Shown here: one piece after another, positions 8,001 to 15,643 of the stretch
Layout: each line of letters opens with the position of its first letter
How positions within the stretch are numbered: the stretch's first letter is position 1
The notes under the pieces: generated by a model
Told to the model about the DNA's origin: nothing
Database searches by the model: none
Seen by the model: the letters and a program-made list of their open reading frames with translations, nothing else
Source of the DNA: Porphyromonas levii DSM 23370
Lineage (GTDB): Bacteria > Bacteroidota > Bacteroidia > Bacteroidales > Porphyromonadaceae
DNA: 39,442 bases
Direction of reading: 5' to 3'
Assembly: GCF_000379925.1 (NCBI RefSeq)
Contig: NZ_KB904237.1
Location: 1 to 39,442, forward strand
Program-made: the position numbers and the translations under genes

Positions 8001-9065
8001 TTAGTAGAGGAGGATGGTGCGGAGCTTCTCTTGTTTTTTTGTATCGAAGTGGAGGAAGTCGGAGAGGTAGGTATCGATAGTGCCGTAGCGCTCTTCTATC
8101 TCATCGATAATCTCATTCACTTGCCGTGGGGTACAACGGAAGTACTCCGTGAGGGCTTCTTGCACCTTGGAGGACTGTGTAAATCCGTTCGGCTCTATGC
8201 GCGACACCGGGAGGTTGTCATTGGAGAGGACATAATCGCTGATGGCGTCGCTCTTGCTTACGCCTAGTATATAATGCAGGAGGAGGGTCACAAAGGCGAC
8301 CCTATCCTTCCCTAGGTCGTCACTGATTAGGATAGGATAATTGGCTGGGTCTAGGAAGCTATCGAAGAGCATGCGGAGCTGGTTGGGGTTCGCAAAAGCG
8401 ATGTTCTCCAATATATCTCGGTGCATGTGCTCTATCTCAAGCTCGCTACTGTGCCCGTCGTAGATGTTATCTATGATGTGCTGGAAGTCGATGACCTTAT
8501 CTGGCCCTATGTATACTTGCTCCATCCCCGAGATAGGTATCTTGGGCAATTGGTCGGAGATACGTGAGGGAGAGAGCGCATACTGAGTGCGTATCCCCAG
8601 CCCAGCAATGGCAGGCACATCTTGCTCGAAGCTCCGCCAGAGGTCGCCCGAGCGGTAGATCATGCCCCAGCGTACTTGATCGCCATTGTAGGTCATGTAG
8701 CCGCCAATGTCGCGGAGGTTGAGGATGCCGATGGTGGGAATGGTGCGCGTGGTCACTACACGCATATCACGATTATTGAACACAAGGAGGAAGTAGGTGT
8801 GGTTGCCCCCTTCGGTATTGTAGCGGTATTGTGCCGCTGCTATCTGCTCTACGGTGTAGGGCTTATCGGGATACTGGTTGGCATCAGACGAGGCATAGAT
8901 GGCTACTTGCCCGTCCATCCCAGGGTACACCTGCCACTGTATCAGGTAATCGCCCTCCTTATCCTGTCGGGTATGGGTATCTATATAGTACGCCTGCTTG
9001 GCGCACGAAGCGGTAAGCAGTACCAGTAGGAGTAGGATGGTATATGGATATAAACCTTTGCGCAT
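8001..9065 (-). CDS. Tyrosine-phosphatase-like lipoprotein lacking the catalytic cysteine
   Basis: 354 aa from the ATG at 9065, chosen because it begins a clear lipoprotein signal (MRKGLYPYTILLLLVLLTASC, lipobox LTASC); an in-frame ATG at 9092 is also possible. A short strand-rich region (about 25-105) is followed by a Y_phosphatase3-like domain: LRDIGGYMTYNGDQVRWGMIYRSGDLW is the family's NFRDLGGY...RWGxLYRS motif. In the P-loop, the expected HCxxGKDRTG reads SDDLGKDRVA, so His and the nucleophilic Cys are Ser and Asp (Asp249) while GKDR is kept. By family knowledge this should abolish classical Cys-based phosphatase activity. Predicted periplasmic or surface lipoprotein, role unknown. Confidence 0.75.
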   Translation of the reverse strand: MRKGLYPYTILLLLVLLTASCAKQAYYIDTHTRQDKEGDYLIQWQVYPGMDGQVAIYASSDANQYPDKPYTVEQIAAAQYRYNTEGGNHTYFLLVFNNRDMRVVTTRTIPTIGILNLRDIGGYMTYNGDQVRWGMIYRSGDLWRSFEQDVPAIAGLGIRTQYALSPSRISDQLPKIPISGMEQVYIGPDKVIDFQHIIDNIYDGHSSELEIEHMHRDILENIAFANPNQLRMLFDSFLDPANYPILISDDLGKDRVAFVTLLLHYILGVSKSDAISDYVLSNDNLPVSRIEPNGFTQSSKVQEALTEYFRCTPRQVNEIIDEIEERYGTIDTYLSDFLHFDTKKQEKLRTILLY

Positions 9066-9150
9066 ATATATAGGGTCTTTATATCTTAGCATTGTGCAAT
9101 CGTGGCGCCAAGGGGGTAAGCTTCCTCTCGTCGCCTATCACTTAATGCTA

Positions 9151-9158
9151 CAAATATA
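9151..9158 (-). promoter_or_regulatory. -7 element of the phosphatase-like gene
   Basis: On the minus strand TATATTTG (plus-strand CAAATATA) matches the Bacteroidetes TAnnTTTG -7 box. I see no clear TTTG at the -33 position. It would give a leader of about 80 nt before the ATG at 9065. Confidence 0.45.
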
Positions 9159-9309
9159 GAAAAACGGGTGGAATGGGGGCTATCTCATAGGTTAAATAAT
9201 CTAATCACTCAGGTTGGTGTGCGTGAGGATTGTCTAGAAAAAGACGAGATTCAGCGGAACGGCAGCCTATCCCATCGCCCCCCCAATGGGATCCTCTCAA
9301 CCATTACTT

Positions 9310-9476
9310 GAGAATGTTGCACGAAGTGCCATTCTCGCCGATTTGCTTGCAAATCGGCTTAGACGTTGCACGGTGGTGAAATACAAGGCACTGAGACTTA
9401 GGCTGACGGGAGCGTACTCACGTACGTGACCGAAGCCGAATGTCGAAAGTAACGCAGTAGTTCGCCACCGTACAAC
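9310..9476 (+). repeat. Multi-hairpin repeat element, copy A (possible structured RNA or MITE)
   Basis: This element differs from copy B (30267-30433) at only about 4 positions over 162 bp. It consists of: hairpin 1 (9310-9336), outer stem GAGAATG/CATTCTC with inner stem GCAC/GTGC and loop GAA; hairpin 2 (9337-9358), a 10-bp stem GCCGATTTGC/GCAAATCGGC with a 2-nt loop; and a third domain closed by GTTGCACGGTGGTGAA (9365-9380) and its near-complement (9461-9476), enclosing about 80 nt that include the palindrome TCACGTACGTGA. No open frame suggests a protein. A diverged third copy (38168-38280) keeps the stems. Function unknown. Confidence 0.8.
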
Positions 9477-9477
9477 A

Positions 9478-9538
9478 CTCTCTACTTAGGGTAAGAGAAG
9501 ATGTCTTGTACCCTAGAGGTATTAGTTAGAGTAGAGAG
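9478..9538. repeat. Nested inverted repeat next to the multi-hairpin element
   Basis: CTCTCTACT at 9478-9486 pairs with AGTAGAGAG at 9530-9538, and inside it AGGGTA (9488-9493) pairs with TACCCT (9509-9514). It directly follows the multi-hairpin element but is not repeated after copy B, so it is a separate local structure. Confidence 0.5.
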
Positions 9539-9565
9539 CGGCACTCACAGATAGCGCTAGCGAGC

Positions 9566-9633
9566 AAATTTATTCCTAGAGATAAATATATTTATTTGTA
9601 CAGATAAATAAATTTATTCCTAGGAATAAATTT
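9566..9633. repeat. 68-bp AT-rich near-palindromic repeat, copy 2 (inverted)
   Basis: Reverse-complement orientation relative to copies at 136-203 and 22108-22175, with only one or two changes (ATATATTTATTT in place of ATTTATTTATCT-type sequence on one side). The flanks GCGCTAGCGAGC on the left and CGTTGCTCAGGCTCGCC on the right correspond to flanks of the other copies, so the mobile or duplicated unit is slightly larger than 68 bp. Confidence 0.85.
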
Positions 9634-9718
9634 CGTTGCTCAGGCTCGCCAAAACCCCTCCAATGGTAAGGGCGAAAAACATCTCCCCATGCCTCCGACA
9701 CCACCCACACCACCTATC

Positions 9719-9746
9719 GTAGGGGCGAATAATTATTCGCCCCTAC
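9719..9746. repeat. 28-bp perfect palindrome, REP-like
   Basis: GTAGGGGCGAATAA followed directly by its exact reverse complement. A near-identical palindrome with one mismatch lies at 21997-22026, and both sit in similar CTCCGACACC / GAGGGCTCCGA-rich surroundings. This looks like a dispersed palindromic repeat rather than a terminator, because no T-run follows. Confidence 0.75.
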
Positions 9747-9846
9747 ATCCCCACAACCCTTCGAGGGCTCCGAAGCATCTGAGGGCTCCGATAACATACT
9801 ATAATCTCCTACAAAACACAACAATAACAAATATTGCTATTGTATA

Positions 9847-9878
9847 TTTGCGTATAATATTATTTTGTATTACCTTTG
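9847..9878 (+). promoter_or_regulatory. Bacteroidetes-type promoter of the replication-module operon
   Basis: TTTG at 9847-9850, exactly 20 nt, then TACCTTTG at 9871-9878: a full consensus match. Transcription should begin near 9883-9885, about 45 nt before the ATG at 9929. Because the start codon of the first gene lies after this promoter, the longer upstream open frame (from 9689) is not part of the protein. Confidence 0.75.
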
Positions 9879-9928
9879 CGGTAGAGAAGGATTTCAAGAA
9901 ACGTGTAATATATTATGACTCAACGACT

Positions 9929-10225
9929 ATGGAACAAGACATGAAATTCAGTGGCACCCTTCTAAAGGGGGTCGGAGACCACACTCGGGAGCAGTTGCCT
10001 CCGCTACCGCAGGTACTACAGCGCAATCAAGGCGTACTCTATACCGCCTCGCTCTATTTCCCCGACATTCTGCCCAAGAGCGCAAGCCGAGCATTGCGCA
10101 AGGAGATTGCCACTTATCCCGCACTCAGGCAGGCTTTGGAAGCGACCAATTGGTCGCCCCAAAAGCGGTACCTCACGCCGCTACAGCAGCAGATTATTGT
10201 CCACTACTTAGGCGAACCGGTATGA
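9929..10225 (+). CDS. Small hypothetical protein, first gene of the replication-like module
   Basis: 98 aa starting MEQDMKFSGTLLKGV. I do not recognise a domain. It is soluble in appearance, without signal or membrane segment, and has a basic middle (PKSASRALRKEI) and C-terminus (SPQKRYLTPLQQQIIVHYL). The start at 9929 is chosen because it follows a consensus promoter by about 45 nt; upstream in-frame sequence would be intergenic. Its stop overlaps the ATG of the next gene (ATGA), so it is probably translated together with the DnaD-like and DnaC-like genes. A role in the same process is an inference from position only. Confidence 0.6.
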   Translation: MEQDMKFSGTLLKGVGDHTREQLPPLPQVLQRNQGVLYTASLYFPDILPKSASRALRKEIATYPALRQALEATNWSPQKRYLTPLQQQIIVHYLGEPV

Positions 10226-11016
10226 TGGGAGGATGGATCAAGCTGCATCGCAATCTGACGCACTGGCAGTGGTACGACGACTCTCTGATGGTGCACCTCT
10301 TCATCCACCTACTCCTCTCAGCCAATTTCGAGGAGCGGCAGTGGAGGGGTATCACCATCCGTAGGGGGCAACTCGTAACAAGTACACAGCAGTTGGCCGA
10401 AGGCATACACTCCACCTACAAGATGGTCTTCTCCCGATTATGCAAACTAGAGAAGAGCGGAGAGATTAGTAAAATTCGGAACAACCAGTTTAGCATCATA
10501 ACCATCACGAAATACGATGATTACATGGATGCTGACCCCTCCGACGGGACAGCGGAGGGACAACGACGGGACAGCGATGGTACACAATATAAGAATATAA
10601 TAAGTAAAGAACATATCAAGAAGAATACCCCCCTAACCCCCCAAGGGGGAAAGGACGACCTTTTGGATACAGAGGAGCTTAACCCCTGGAGGGCTATCGC
10701 CGAAGTGCCTCAAGCCCCCAAGCCCCCCGTTGCGCGCACCCCCCTTTCCCCCGCTTTCGAGAAATGGCTAGCCTACAAGCGAGAGAAGCGGCAGAGCTAT
10801 CGTTCGGAGCGAGCACTCAGAGCGTGCTACAACCAGCTGGAGCGCTACTCCAAGGGAGATCCCAAGGTGGCCATGGAGATTATAGAGCGGAGTATAGCGA
10901 TGAACTACTCTGGATTTTTTGAACCTAAAGCATACAACAAACATCATGAACATAGACCTGAGAGCATTACAAATGCAGCAGAATCTGAAAAGGGTACAAG
11001 GTACTCAACTATTTAG
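10222..11016 (+). CDS. Phage-type replication initiation protein (DnaD/O-like)
   Basis: 264 aa from the ATG at 10222, which overlaps the previous stop. The N-terminal ~110 residues (GGWIKLHRNLTHWQWYDDS, then RRGQLVTSTQQLAEG...LCKLEKSGEI and a closing SIITITKYDDYM) form the winged-helix pattern seen in phage and mobile-element replisome organisers. A variable low-complexity linker follows (about 115-180). The C-terminus (about 185-250, FEKWLAYKREKRQSY...AMEIIERSIAMNYSGFFEP) resembles the DnaD-like part. The linker contains KKNTPLTPQGG, encoded by a C/G palindrome that looks like a repeat captured in frame (10627-10651). Its 3' end overlaps the DnaC-like gene by about 70 bp. Confidence 0.7.
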   Translation: MMGGWIKLHRNLTHWQWYDDSLMVHLFIHLLLSANFEERQWRGITIRRGQLVTSTQQLAEGIHSTYKMVFSRLCKLEKSGEISKIRNNQFSIITITKYDDYMDADPSDGTAEGQRRDSDGTQYKNIISKEHIKKNTPLTPQGGKDDLLDTEELNPWRAIAEVPQAPKPPVARTPLSPAFEKWLAYKREKRQSYRSERALRACYNQLERYSKGDPKVAMEIIERSIAMNYSGFFEPKAYNKHHEHRPESITNAAESEKGTRYSTI

Positions 11017-11617
11017 ACCCGACTGCCTCCTACCGCTTGCTACACAGGTGGACCGTCTGGAGCAAGCCCTACAGATTGCCTACGCTTCGGAGGTACTCTC
11101 CAGAGGGCGCCAACTGGTGCCCGACCAAGCTACTCGCGCCAACCTACACAAGGTGGCGGAGTGGCTCACCAACCCTCTGGCTAAGCCTTGGCTCCTCATC
11201 TATGGCGGGGTGGGCAATGGTAAGACCACACTCCTGAGGGCGATACAGGCTTTTGTGAATAGCCAGCGCTTCTACATCGGGAATACTAGGGTGCAGATGC
11301 TGGTGCAGACCGCAAGCCGTCTCTCTGCACTAGCGGTGGAGAGCCCTAGGCTCTTCGAGAGCCGTACCGACCAAGAGTGCATCGGCATAGACGACCTTGG
11401 GGTGGAGCCTCTGGAGGTCAATAGCTTCGGTACACGCTCTACCCCCATTGCCGAATTGCTCTTGCACCGCTACGAGCGCATGAGGTTTACCATCCTCACA
11501 AGCAATCTTTCGGAAGAGCAACTCACCAGCCGCTATGGCGAGCGTATCACCGACCGCCTCCGCGAGGTGTGCGACCGCCTTTGGATGGATGGTGCATCCT
11601 ACAGAGGAACGGTATGA
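10946..11617 (+). CDS. DnaC-like AAA+ ATPase (helicase loader)
   Basis: 223 aa from the ATG at 10946; a TTG at 10919 in the same frame is an alternative. It has Walker A in LLIYGGVGNGKTTLLRAI (about residues 90-105), Walker B CIGIDDLGVEP, a sensor-like FTILTSNLSEEQL and the C-terminal RYGERITDRLREVCDRL arginine-containing stretch, as in DnaC/IstB-type loaders. Such proteins load replicative helicase or assist a transposase. No IS21-type transposase is adjacent; instead a DnaD/O-like protein precedes it with overlapping frames, which favours helicase loading. It is therefore probably part of a phage- or element-derived replication module retained in the chromosome. Confidence 0.8.
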   Translation: MNIDLRALQMQQNLKRVQGTQLFRPDCLLPLATQVDRLEQALQIAYASEVLSRGRQLVPDQATRANLHKVAEWLTNPLAKPWLLIYGGVGNGKTTLLRAIQAFVNSQRFYIGNTRVQMLVQTASRLSALAVESPRLFESRTDQECIGIDDLGVEPLEVNSFGTRSTPIAELLLHRYERMRFTILTSNLSEEQLTSRYGERITDRLREVCDRLWMDGASYRGTV

Positions 11618-11661
11618 CACGGGCGCTCTTCTTCCCCGAGATGGGTCTCGACAAAAAGTAG

Positions 11662-11669
11662 TATCTTTG
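11662..11669 (+). promoter_or_regulatory. -7 element upstream of aguA
   Basis: TATCTTTG fits TAnnTTTG; no good -33 TTTG is visible. Transcription would start near 11674, which puts the in-frame GTG at 11669 outside the mRNA and supports the ATG at 11690 as the aguA start. Confidence 0.5.
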
Positions 11670-11689
11670 TGGCTAAAAGAGTAAGAAAG

Positions 11690-12751
11690 ATGGCACTACG
11701 TAAGATAGACAATGGTTTGATACCCGAGTGGTATCCGCAAGAGGCCGTGCTCATGGCTTGGCCCGAAGAGGGTATGGACTGGGCGTATATCCTGCCCGAG
11801 GTGCGGGCTTGCTATACTGAAATCATCACCCACCTACTGCAGTACACTCATGTGGTACTCCTGGTGGGAGAAGGGGGTGGTATCTCGCCCCAGCAGCTCA
11901 AGGCTTGGCGCCACGGGGGTAAGTACCCACTTATCTATATCGACCACTTCCCACTCAATGATACTTGGATGCGCGATGTGATGCCGCTCTTCGGCATGAA
12001 GGAGGGGCAGCGTGCCGCCTACGACTTTGGCTTCAACGGCTGGGGGCTTAAGTTTGCCGCCAACCTCGACAATAGGGCTGTAGGACGGCTCTTCGAGCGC
12101 GGACTATTCGACAGTGGGGTACAGGGGCGTGGGCACCGAGACTTCATACTAGAGGGCGGGGCTATCGATGTGAATAGTAGGGGCGAGCTGCTCTCTACGG
12201 CGTGTGTGCTCCGAGAGCCCAACCGTAATCCTAGTCGCCACCCCGACTACAACGAGACCATCATGAGCTACCTAGGGGTTACGCGCCACCATATGCTGGC
12301 GGGCGACTTGGCGCTCAAGGGCGACGATACGGATGGGCATATCGATACCATCGCAAGGTTTGTCGATGACGATACCATCCTCTATTGCTATGCCGAGACA
12401 GTGCCGCAGACGGTAGCGCTGAAGCAGGCACTAGAGCAGCTAACGACCGTGGAGGGCAAGAGCTACACCCTGATTCCGCTACCGCTGCCCGAGCAGAGGT
12501 ACGACGAAGAGGGCTACCCTCTACCTGCTACGTATGCCAACTTCCTTATCACCAATGGCGCGGTACTCGTGCCTATCTACCAAGATGCTATGGACGAGGT
12601 GGCGCTCGAGATCATACGCAAAGCGATGCCCCACCACGAGGTGGTGGGCATAGACTGCCGTGCTCTGGTACAGCAGCATGGCTCACTCCACTGCATCACC
12701 ATGCAGGTACCCGAAGGATATATTGACCCCATTCACTTTGAGAGACGATGA
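11690..12751 (+). CDS. aguA: Agmatine deiminase
   Basis: Converts agmatine to N-carbamoylputrescine and ammonia in putrescine synthesis; guanidine-modifying enzyme fold, 353 aa. Diagnostic segments are PEWYPQEAVLMAWPE near the N-terminus, NDTWMRDVMPL, FNGWGLKF, EGGAIDVNSRGELLSTACVL, GDDTDGHIDTIARF and the catalytic Cys in GSLHCITMQVP (about residue 335). All expected catalytic motifs are present. The stop overlaps the aguB start (ATGA), so the two steps of the pathway are translationally coupled. The start is set by a -7 box 20 nt upstream. Confidence 0.93.
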   Translation: MALRKIDNGLIPEWYPQEAVLMAWPEEGMDWAYILPEVRACYTEIITHLLQYTHVVLLVGEGGGISPQQLKAWRHGGKYPLIYIDHFPLNDTWMRDVMPLFGMKEGQRAAYDFGFNGWGLKFAANLDNRAVGRLFERGLFDSGVQGRGHRDFILEGGAIDVNSRGELLSTACVLREPNRNPSRHPDYNETIMSYLGVTRHHMLAGDLALKGDDTDGHIDTIARFVDDDTILYCYAETVPQTVALKQALEQLTTVEGKSYTLIPLPLPEQRYDEEGYPLPATYANFLITNGAVLVPIYQDAMDEVALEIIRKAMPHHEVVGIDCRALVQQHGSLHCITMQVPEGYIDPIHFERR

Positions 12752-13623
12752 AAGTAGGGATTATTCAGCAACACAATACAAGCGACAGAGCGCTCAACCG
12801 CCAACGCCTTACCGATAAGATACACGAGGTAGCCCGTGAGGGCGCCCAATTGGTCGTACTCCAGGAGCTTCACGAAGGGCTATACTTCTGCCAGACAGAG
12901 GACGTTCGCCTCTTCGACCAAGCGGAGACTATCCCCGGCGATAGCACCGACTACTACAGTGGGGTAGCCAAGGAGGCGGGCGTGGTACTCGTCCTTTCGC
13001 TCTTCGAGAAGCGTGCGACAGGGCTGTACCATAACACTTCGGTGGTGCTCGATAGGGATGGTTCGATTGCGGGCAAGTATCGCAAGATGCACATACCTGA
13101 CGACCCAGCGTATTACGAGAAGTTTTATTTCACCCCTGGCGACCTAGGTTTCCACCCCATACAGACGTCACTTGGCAAGCTCGGTGTACTCGTTTGCTGG
13201 GATCAGTGGTACCCCGAGGCAGCTCGTCTGATGGCTCTCGCTGGGGCTGAGCTCCTCATCTACCCTACCGCGATAGGCACAGAGAGCACCGATGCACCCG
13301 AGGAGCAGACCCGCCAGAGGGAGGCTTGGACCACCGTACAACGTGGACACGCCGTGGCGAATGGGCTACCTGTGGTGGCGGTGAACCGAGTGGGCTACGA
13401 GGAAGACCCCTCGGGGCGCACGGGCGGTATCACCTTCTGGGGGCAGTCCTTTGTGGCTGGGCCTCAGGGCGAAGTACTCGAGATGCTCTCGACTACCGAA
13501 GAGGCGACCGCTGTAGTGGAGATAGATATGGAGCGGAGCGAACTAGTACGGCGCTGGTGGCCTTTCCTCCGCGACCGCAGGATAGACAATTACGACGACA
13601 TCGTCAAACGCTATAGAGACTAA
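12748..13623 (+). CDS. aguB: N-carbamoylputrescine amidohydrolase
   Basis: Nitrilase-superfamily enzyme, 291 aa, hydrolysing N-carbamoylputrescine to putrescine, CO2 and ammonia. The catalytic triad is visible: Glu40 in VVLQELHEG, Lys113 in KYRKMHIPDD and Cys150 in VLVCWDQWYPEAARL. The HEGLYFCQ and CWDQWYPE sequences are those of plant- and bacterial-type AguB rather than general nitrilases. Placement directly after aguA confirms the pathway. Only 7 bp separate it from the branching-enzyme gene. Confidence 0.94.
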   Translation: MKVGIIQQHNTSDRALNRQRLTDKIHEVAREGAQLVVLQELHEGLYFCQTEDVRLFDQAETIPGDSTDYYSGVAKEAGVVLVLSLFEKRATGLYHNTSVVLDRDGSIAGKYRKMHIPDDPAYYEKFYFTPGDLGFHPIQTSLGKLGVLVCWDQWYPEAARLMALAGAELLIYPTAIGTESTDAPEEQTRQREAWTTVQRGHAVANGLPVVAVNRVGYEEDPSGRTGGITFWGQSFVAGPQGEVLEMLSTTEEATAVVEIDMERSELVRRWWPFLRDRRIDNYDDIVKRYRD

Positions 13624-13630
13624 ATAAGCA

Positions 13631-15643
13631 ATGAAGGAGCTAGGACTACTACGCAACGACCCTTGGCTAGCGAAGCACAAGGAGGCAATCATGGGACGAC
13701 ACGAGGGGGTAATAAGAAAGGAAGCAGAGCTATTGGGTAGCGCTTCCGTCACACTCGGCGACTTCGCCACAGGGCACCTCCACTTCGGTCTCTTCCGAGG
13801 GGCAAGCGAGTGGACCCTCCGCGAATGGGCACCCAATGCCACCGCTGTCTACCTCATTGGCGACTTCAATGGCTGGCAGAGGAGCCCCGAGTATGCGCTC
13901 ACCCCTATTGATAATGGGCAGTGGGAGCTTAGGCTGCCACTAGAGAAGATAGGGCACGGTGACCACTACAAGCTCTACATGGTGTGGAATGGAGGCGAGG
14001 GCGAACGTATACCAGCCTGGGCGAGGTACGTGGTGCAAGACCCCAAGACGTATGCTTTCTGTGCTTCGGTATGGGCACCGGAAACCCCTTATGTGCCTAA
14101 GCACCCGAGGGCATTGCTCCACGATGAACCGCTCCTTATCTATGAAGCGCATATCGGTATGGCTACCGAGGAGGAGCGTGTGGGCACCTACCGCGAGTTC
14201 GAGACCGAAGTGCTCCCCAAGATTAAGGCTAAGGGGTACAATGCGGTGCAGCTTATGGCCATCATGGAGCACCCTTATTACGGTTCCTTCGGTTACCAGG
14301 TGTCGAGCTTCTTTGCCCCTTCCTCAAGGTTTGGCACGCCCGACGACCTTCGCCACCTTATAGATACGGCGCACGGTATGGGGCTGGTGGTGATTATGGA
14401 CTTAGTACACTCCCATGCCGCTAAGAATGAAGTGGAGGGTCTGGCTAAGTACGACGGCACCCACACACAGTTCTTCCACTCGGGCGAGCGTATGGTACAC
14501 CCGCAGTGGAACTCTATGTGCTTCGACTACGGTAAGCACGAGGTACTCCACTTCTTGCTCTCCAATTGCAAGTACTGGCTCGAGGAGTTTGGCTTCGATG
14601 GTTTCCGTTTCGATGGCGTCACCTCTATGCTCTACTTCAACCACGGCATAGAAAAGAGCTTCTGTACCTACAATGATTACTACGATGGCGGGCAAGACCC
14701 CGATGCCATCGATTACCTTACGCTGGCCAATAAACTGATTCATGAGGTCTACCCTCACGCTATCACCATAGCGGAGGAGGTGAGCGGCATGCCGGGGCTA
14801 GCGCTCCCCATCACCGAAGGAGGCTATGGCTTCGACTACCGTCTGGCTATGAACATCCCCGACTTCTGGATCAAGACCATCAAGGAACTGAGGGATGAGG
14901 ATTGGCGTACCGGCTCTATCTGGTGGGAGTGCACCAACCGACGCCAGAACGAGATGAGCATTAGCTATGCCGAGAGCCACGACCAAGCCCTTGTGGGGGA
15001 TAAGACCCTCATATTCCGCCTTATAGATAAGGAGATGTATTGGCACATGGACAAAGCGGATCAGAACCAAGCGGTAGCCCGTGGCGTAGCCCTCCACAAG
15101 ATGATTCGCATGGTGACCATGACCACCACCAATGGTGGGTACCTCAACTTTATGGGCAATGAGTTTGGGCACCCCGAGTGGATAGACTTCCCTCGGGAGG
15201 GCAATGGCTGGAGCTACAAGTACGCACGCCGACAGTGGAGCCTCGAAGAGAATGGCTTCCTACGCTACGGACAGCTAGCGGAGTGGGATAAGGCAGTGCT
15301 CCAGCTGATGACGGAGGCGCCCAACTTCCACCTACTACCCCTGCGCCAACTATGGGAGAAGGGCGACGACCAAGTGCTTATCTACGTGCGTGGCACCTAT
15401 GTCTTCATCTACAACTTCAACCCCACCCAATCCTTCGTGGACTACAAGTTCCCCGCCCCTGCAGGCAAGTACGAGGTCGTCCTCACTAGCGACGAAGAGC
15501 GCTTCGGTGGGCAAGGGCTAATAGATATGAATGTGGCGCACTTCACGATGTGCGACCCAGAGTTTAACTTCGATGGCAGAGGCTGGCTCAGTCAGTACAT
15601 ACCCGCCCGCACTGCCATGATACTTAGAAAGATTGATGAGTAA
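13631..15643 (+). CDS. glgB: 1,4-alpha-glucan branching enzyme (GH13)
   Basis: Forms alpha-1,6 branches in glycogen, 670 aa. An N-terminal CBM48-like domain (REWAPNATAVYLIGDFNGW) leads into the GH13 barrel: region I MDLVHSHAAKN, region II GFDGFRFDGVTSM (nucleophile Asp about 328), region III ITIAEEVSG (acid/base Glu about 382) and region IV SYAESHDQ (Asp about 450), then a C-terminal beta domain. The length and the FRFDGVTSMLYFNHG sequence resemble the eukaryotic-like GlgB type found in Bacteroidetes. It overlaps manA by 8 bp. No glycogen synthase or phosphorylase lies nearby. Confidence 0.93.
   Translation: MKELGLLRNDPWLAKHKEAIMGRHEGVIRKEAELLGSASVTLGDFATGHLHFGLFRGASEWTLREWAPNATAVYLIGDFNGWQRSPEYALTPIDNGQWELRLPLEKIGHGDHYKLYMVWNGGEGERIPAWARYVVQDPKTYAFCASVWAPETPYVPKHPRALLHDEPLLIYEAHIGMATEEERVGTYREFETEVLPKIKAKGYNAVQLMAIMEHPYYGSFGYQVSSFFAPSSRFGTPDDLRHLIDTAHGMGLVVIMDLVHSHAAKNEVEGLAKYDGTHTQFFHSGERMVHPQWNSMCFDYGKHEVLHFLLSNCKYWLEEFGFDGFRFDGVTSMLYFNHGIEKSFCTYNDYYDGGQDPDAIDYLTLANKLIHEVYPHAITIAEEVSGMPGLALPITEGGYGFDYRLAMNIPDFWIKTIKELRDEDWRTGSIWWECTNRRQNEMSISYAESHDQALVGDKTLIFRLIDKEMYWHMDKADQNQAVARGVALHKMIRMVTMTTTNGGYLNFMGNEFGHPEWIDFPREGNGWSYKYARRQWSLEENGFLRYGQLAEWDKAVLQLMTEAPNFHLLPLRQLWEKGDDQVLIYVRGTYVFIYNFNPTQSFVDYKFPAPAGKYEVVLTSDEERFGGQGLIDMNVAHFTMCDPEFNFDGRGWLSQYIPARTAMILRKIDE

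Noticed and set aside
8622-9029. Plus-strand open frame of 135 codons inside the phosphatase-like gene
   Set aside because: Antisense to a gene with lipoprotein signal and family motifs; no independent support.
9689-9928. N-terminal extension of the small hypothetical at 9929
   Set aside because: It would be translated through the REP-like palindrome and across a consensus promoter whose start site lies downstream.
9136-9928. CRISPR array in the repeat-rich gap
   Set aside because: Repeats are of different kinds, irregularly spaced and mostly palindromic; no regular repeat-spacer pattern and no cas gene.
10946-11617. IS21 helper (IstB) instead of a helicase loader
   Set aside because: No IstA-type transposase or terminal repeats adjacent; the upstream DnaD/O-like gene fits a replication module better.
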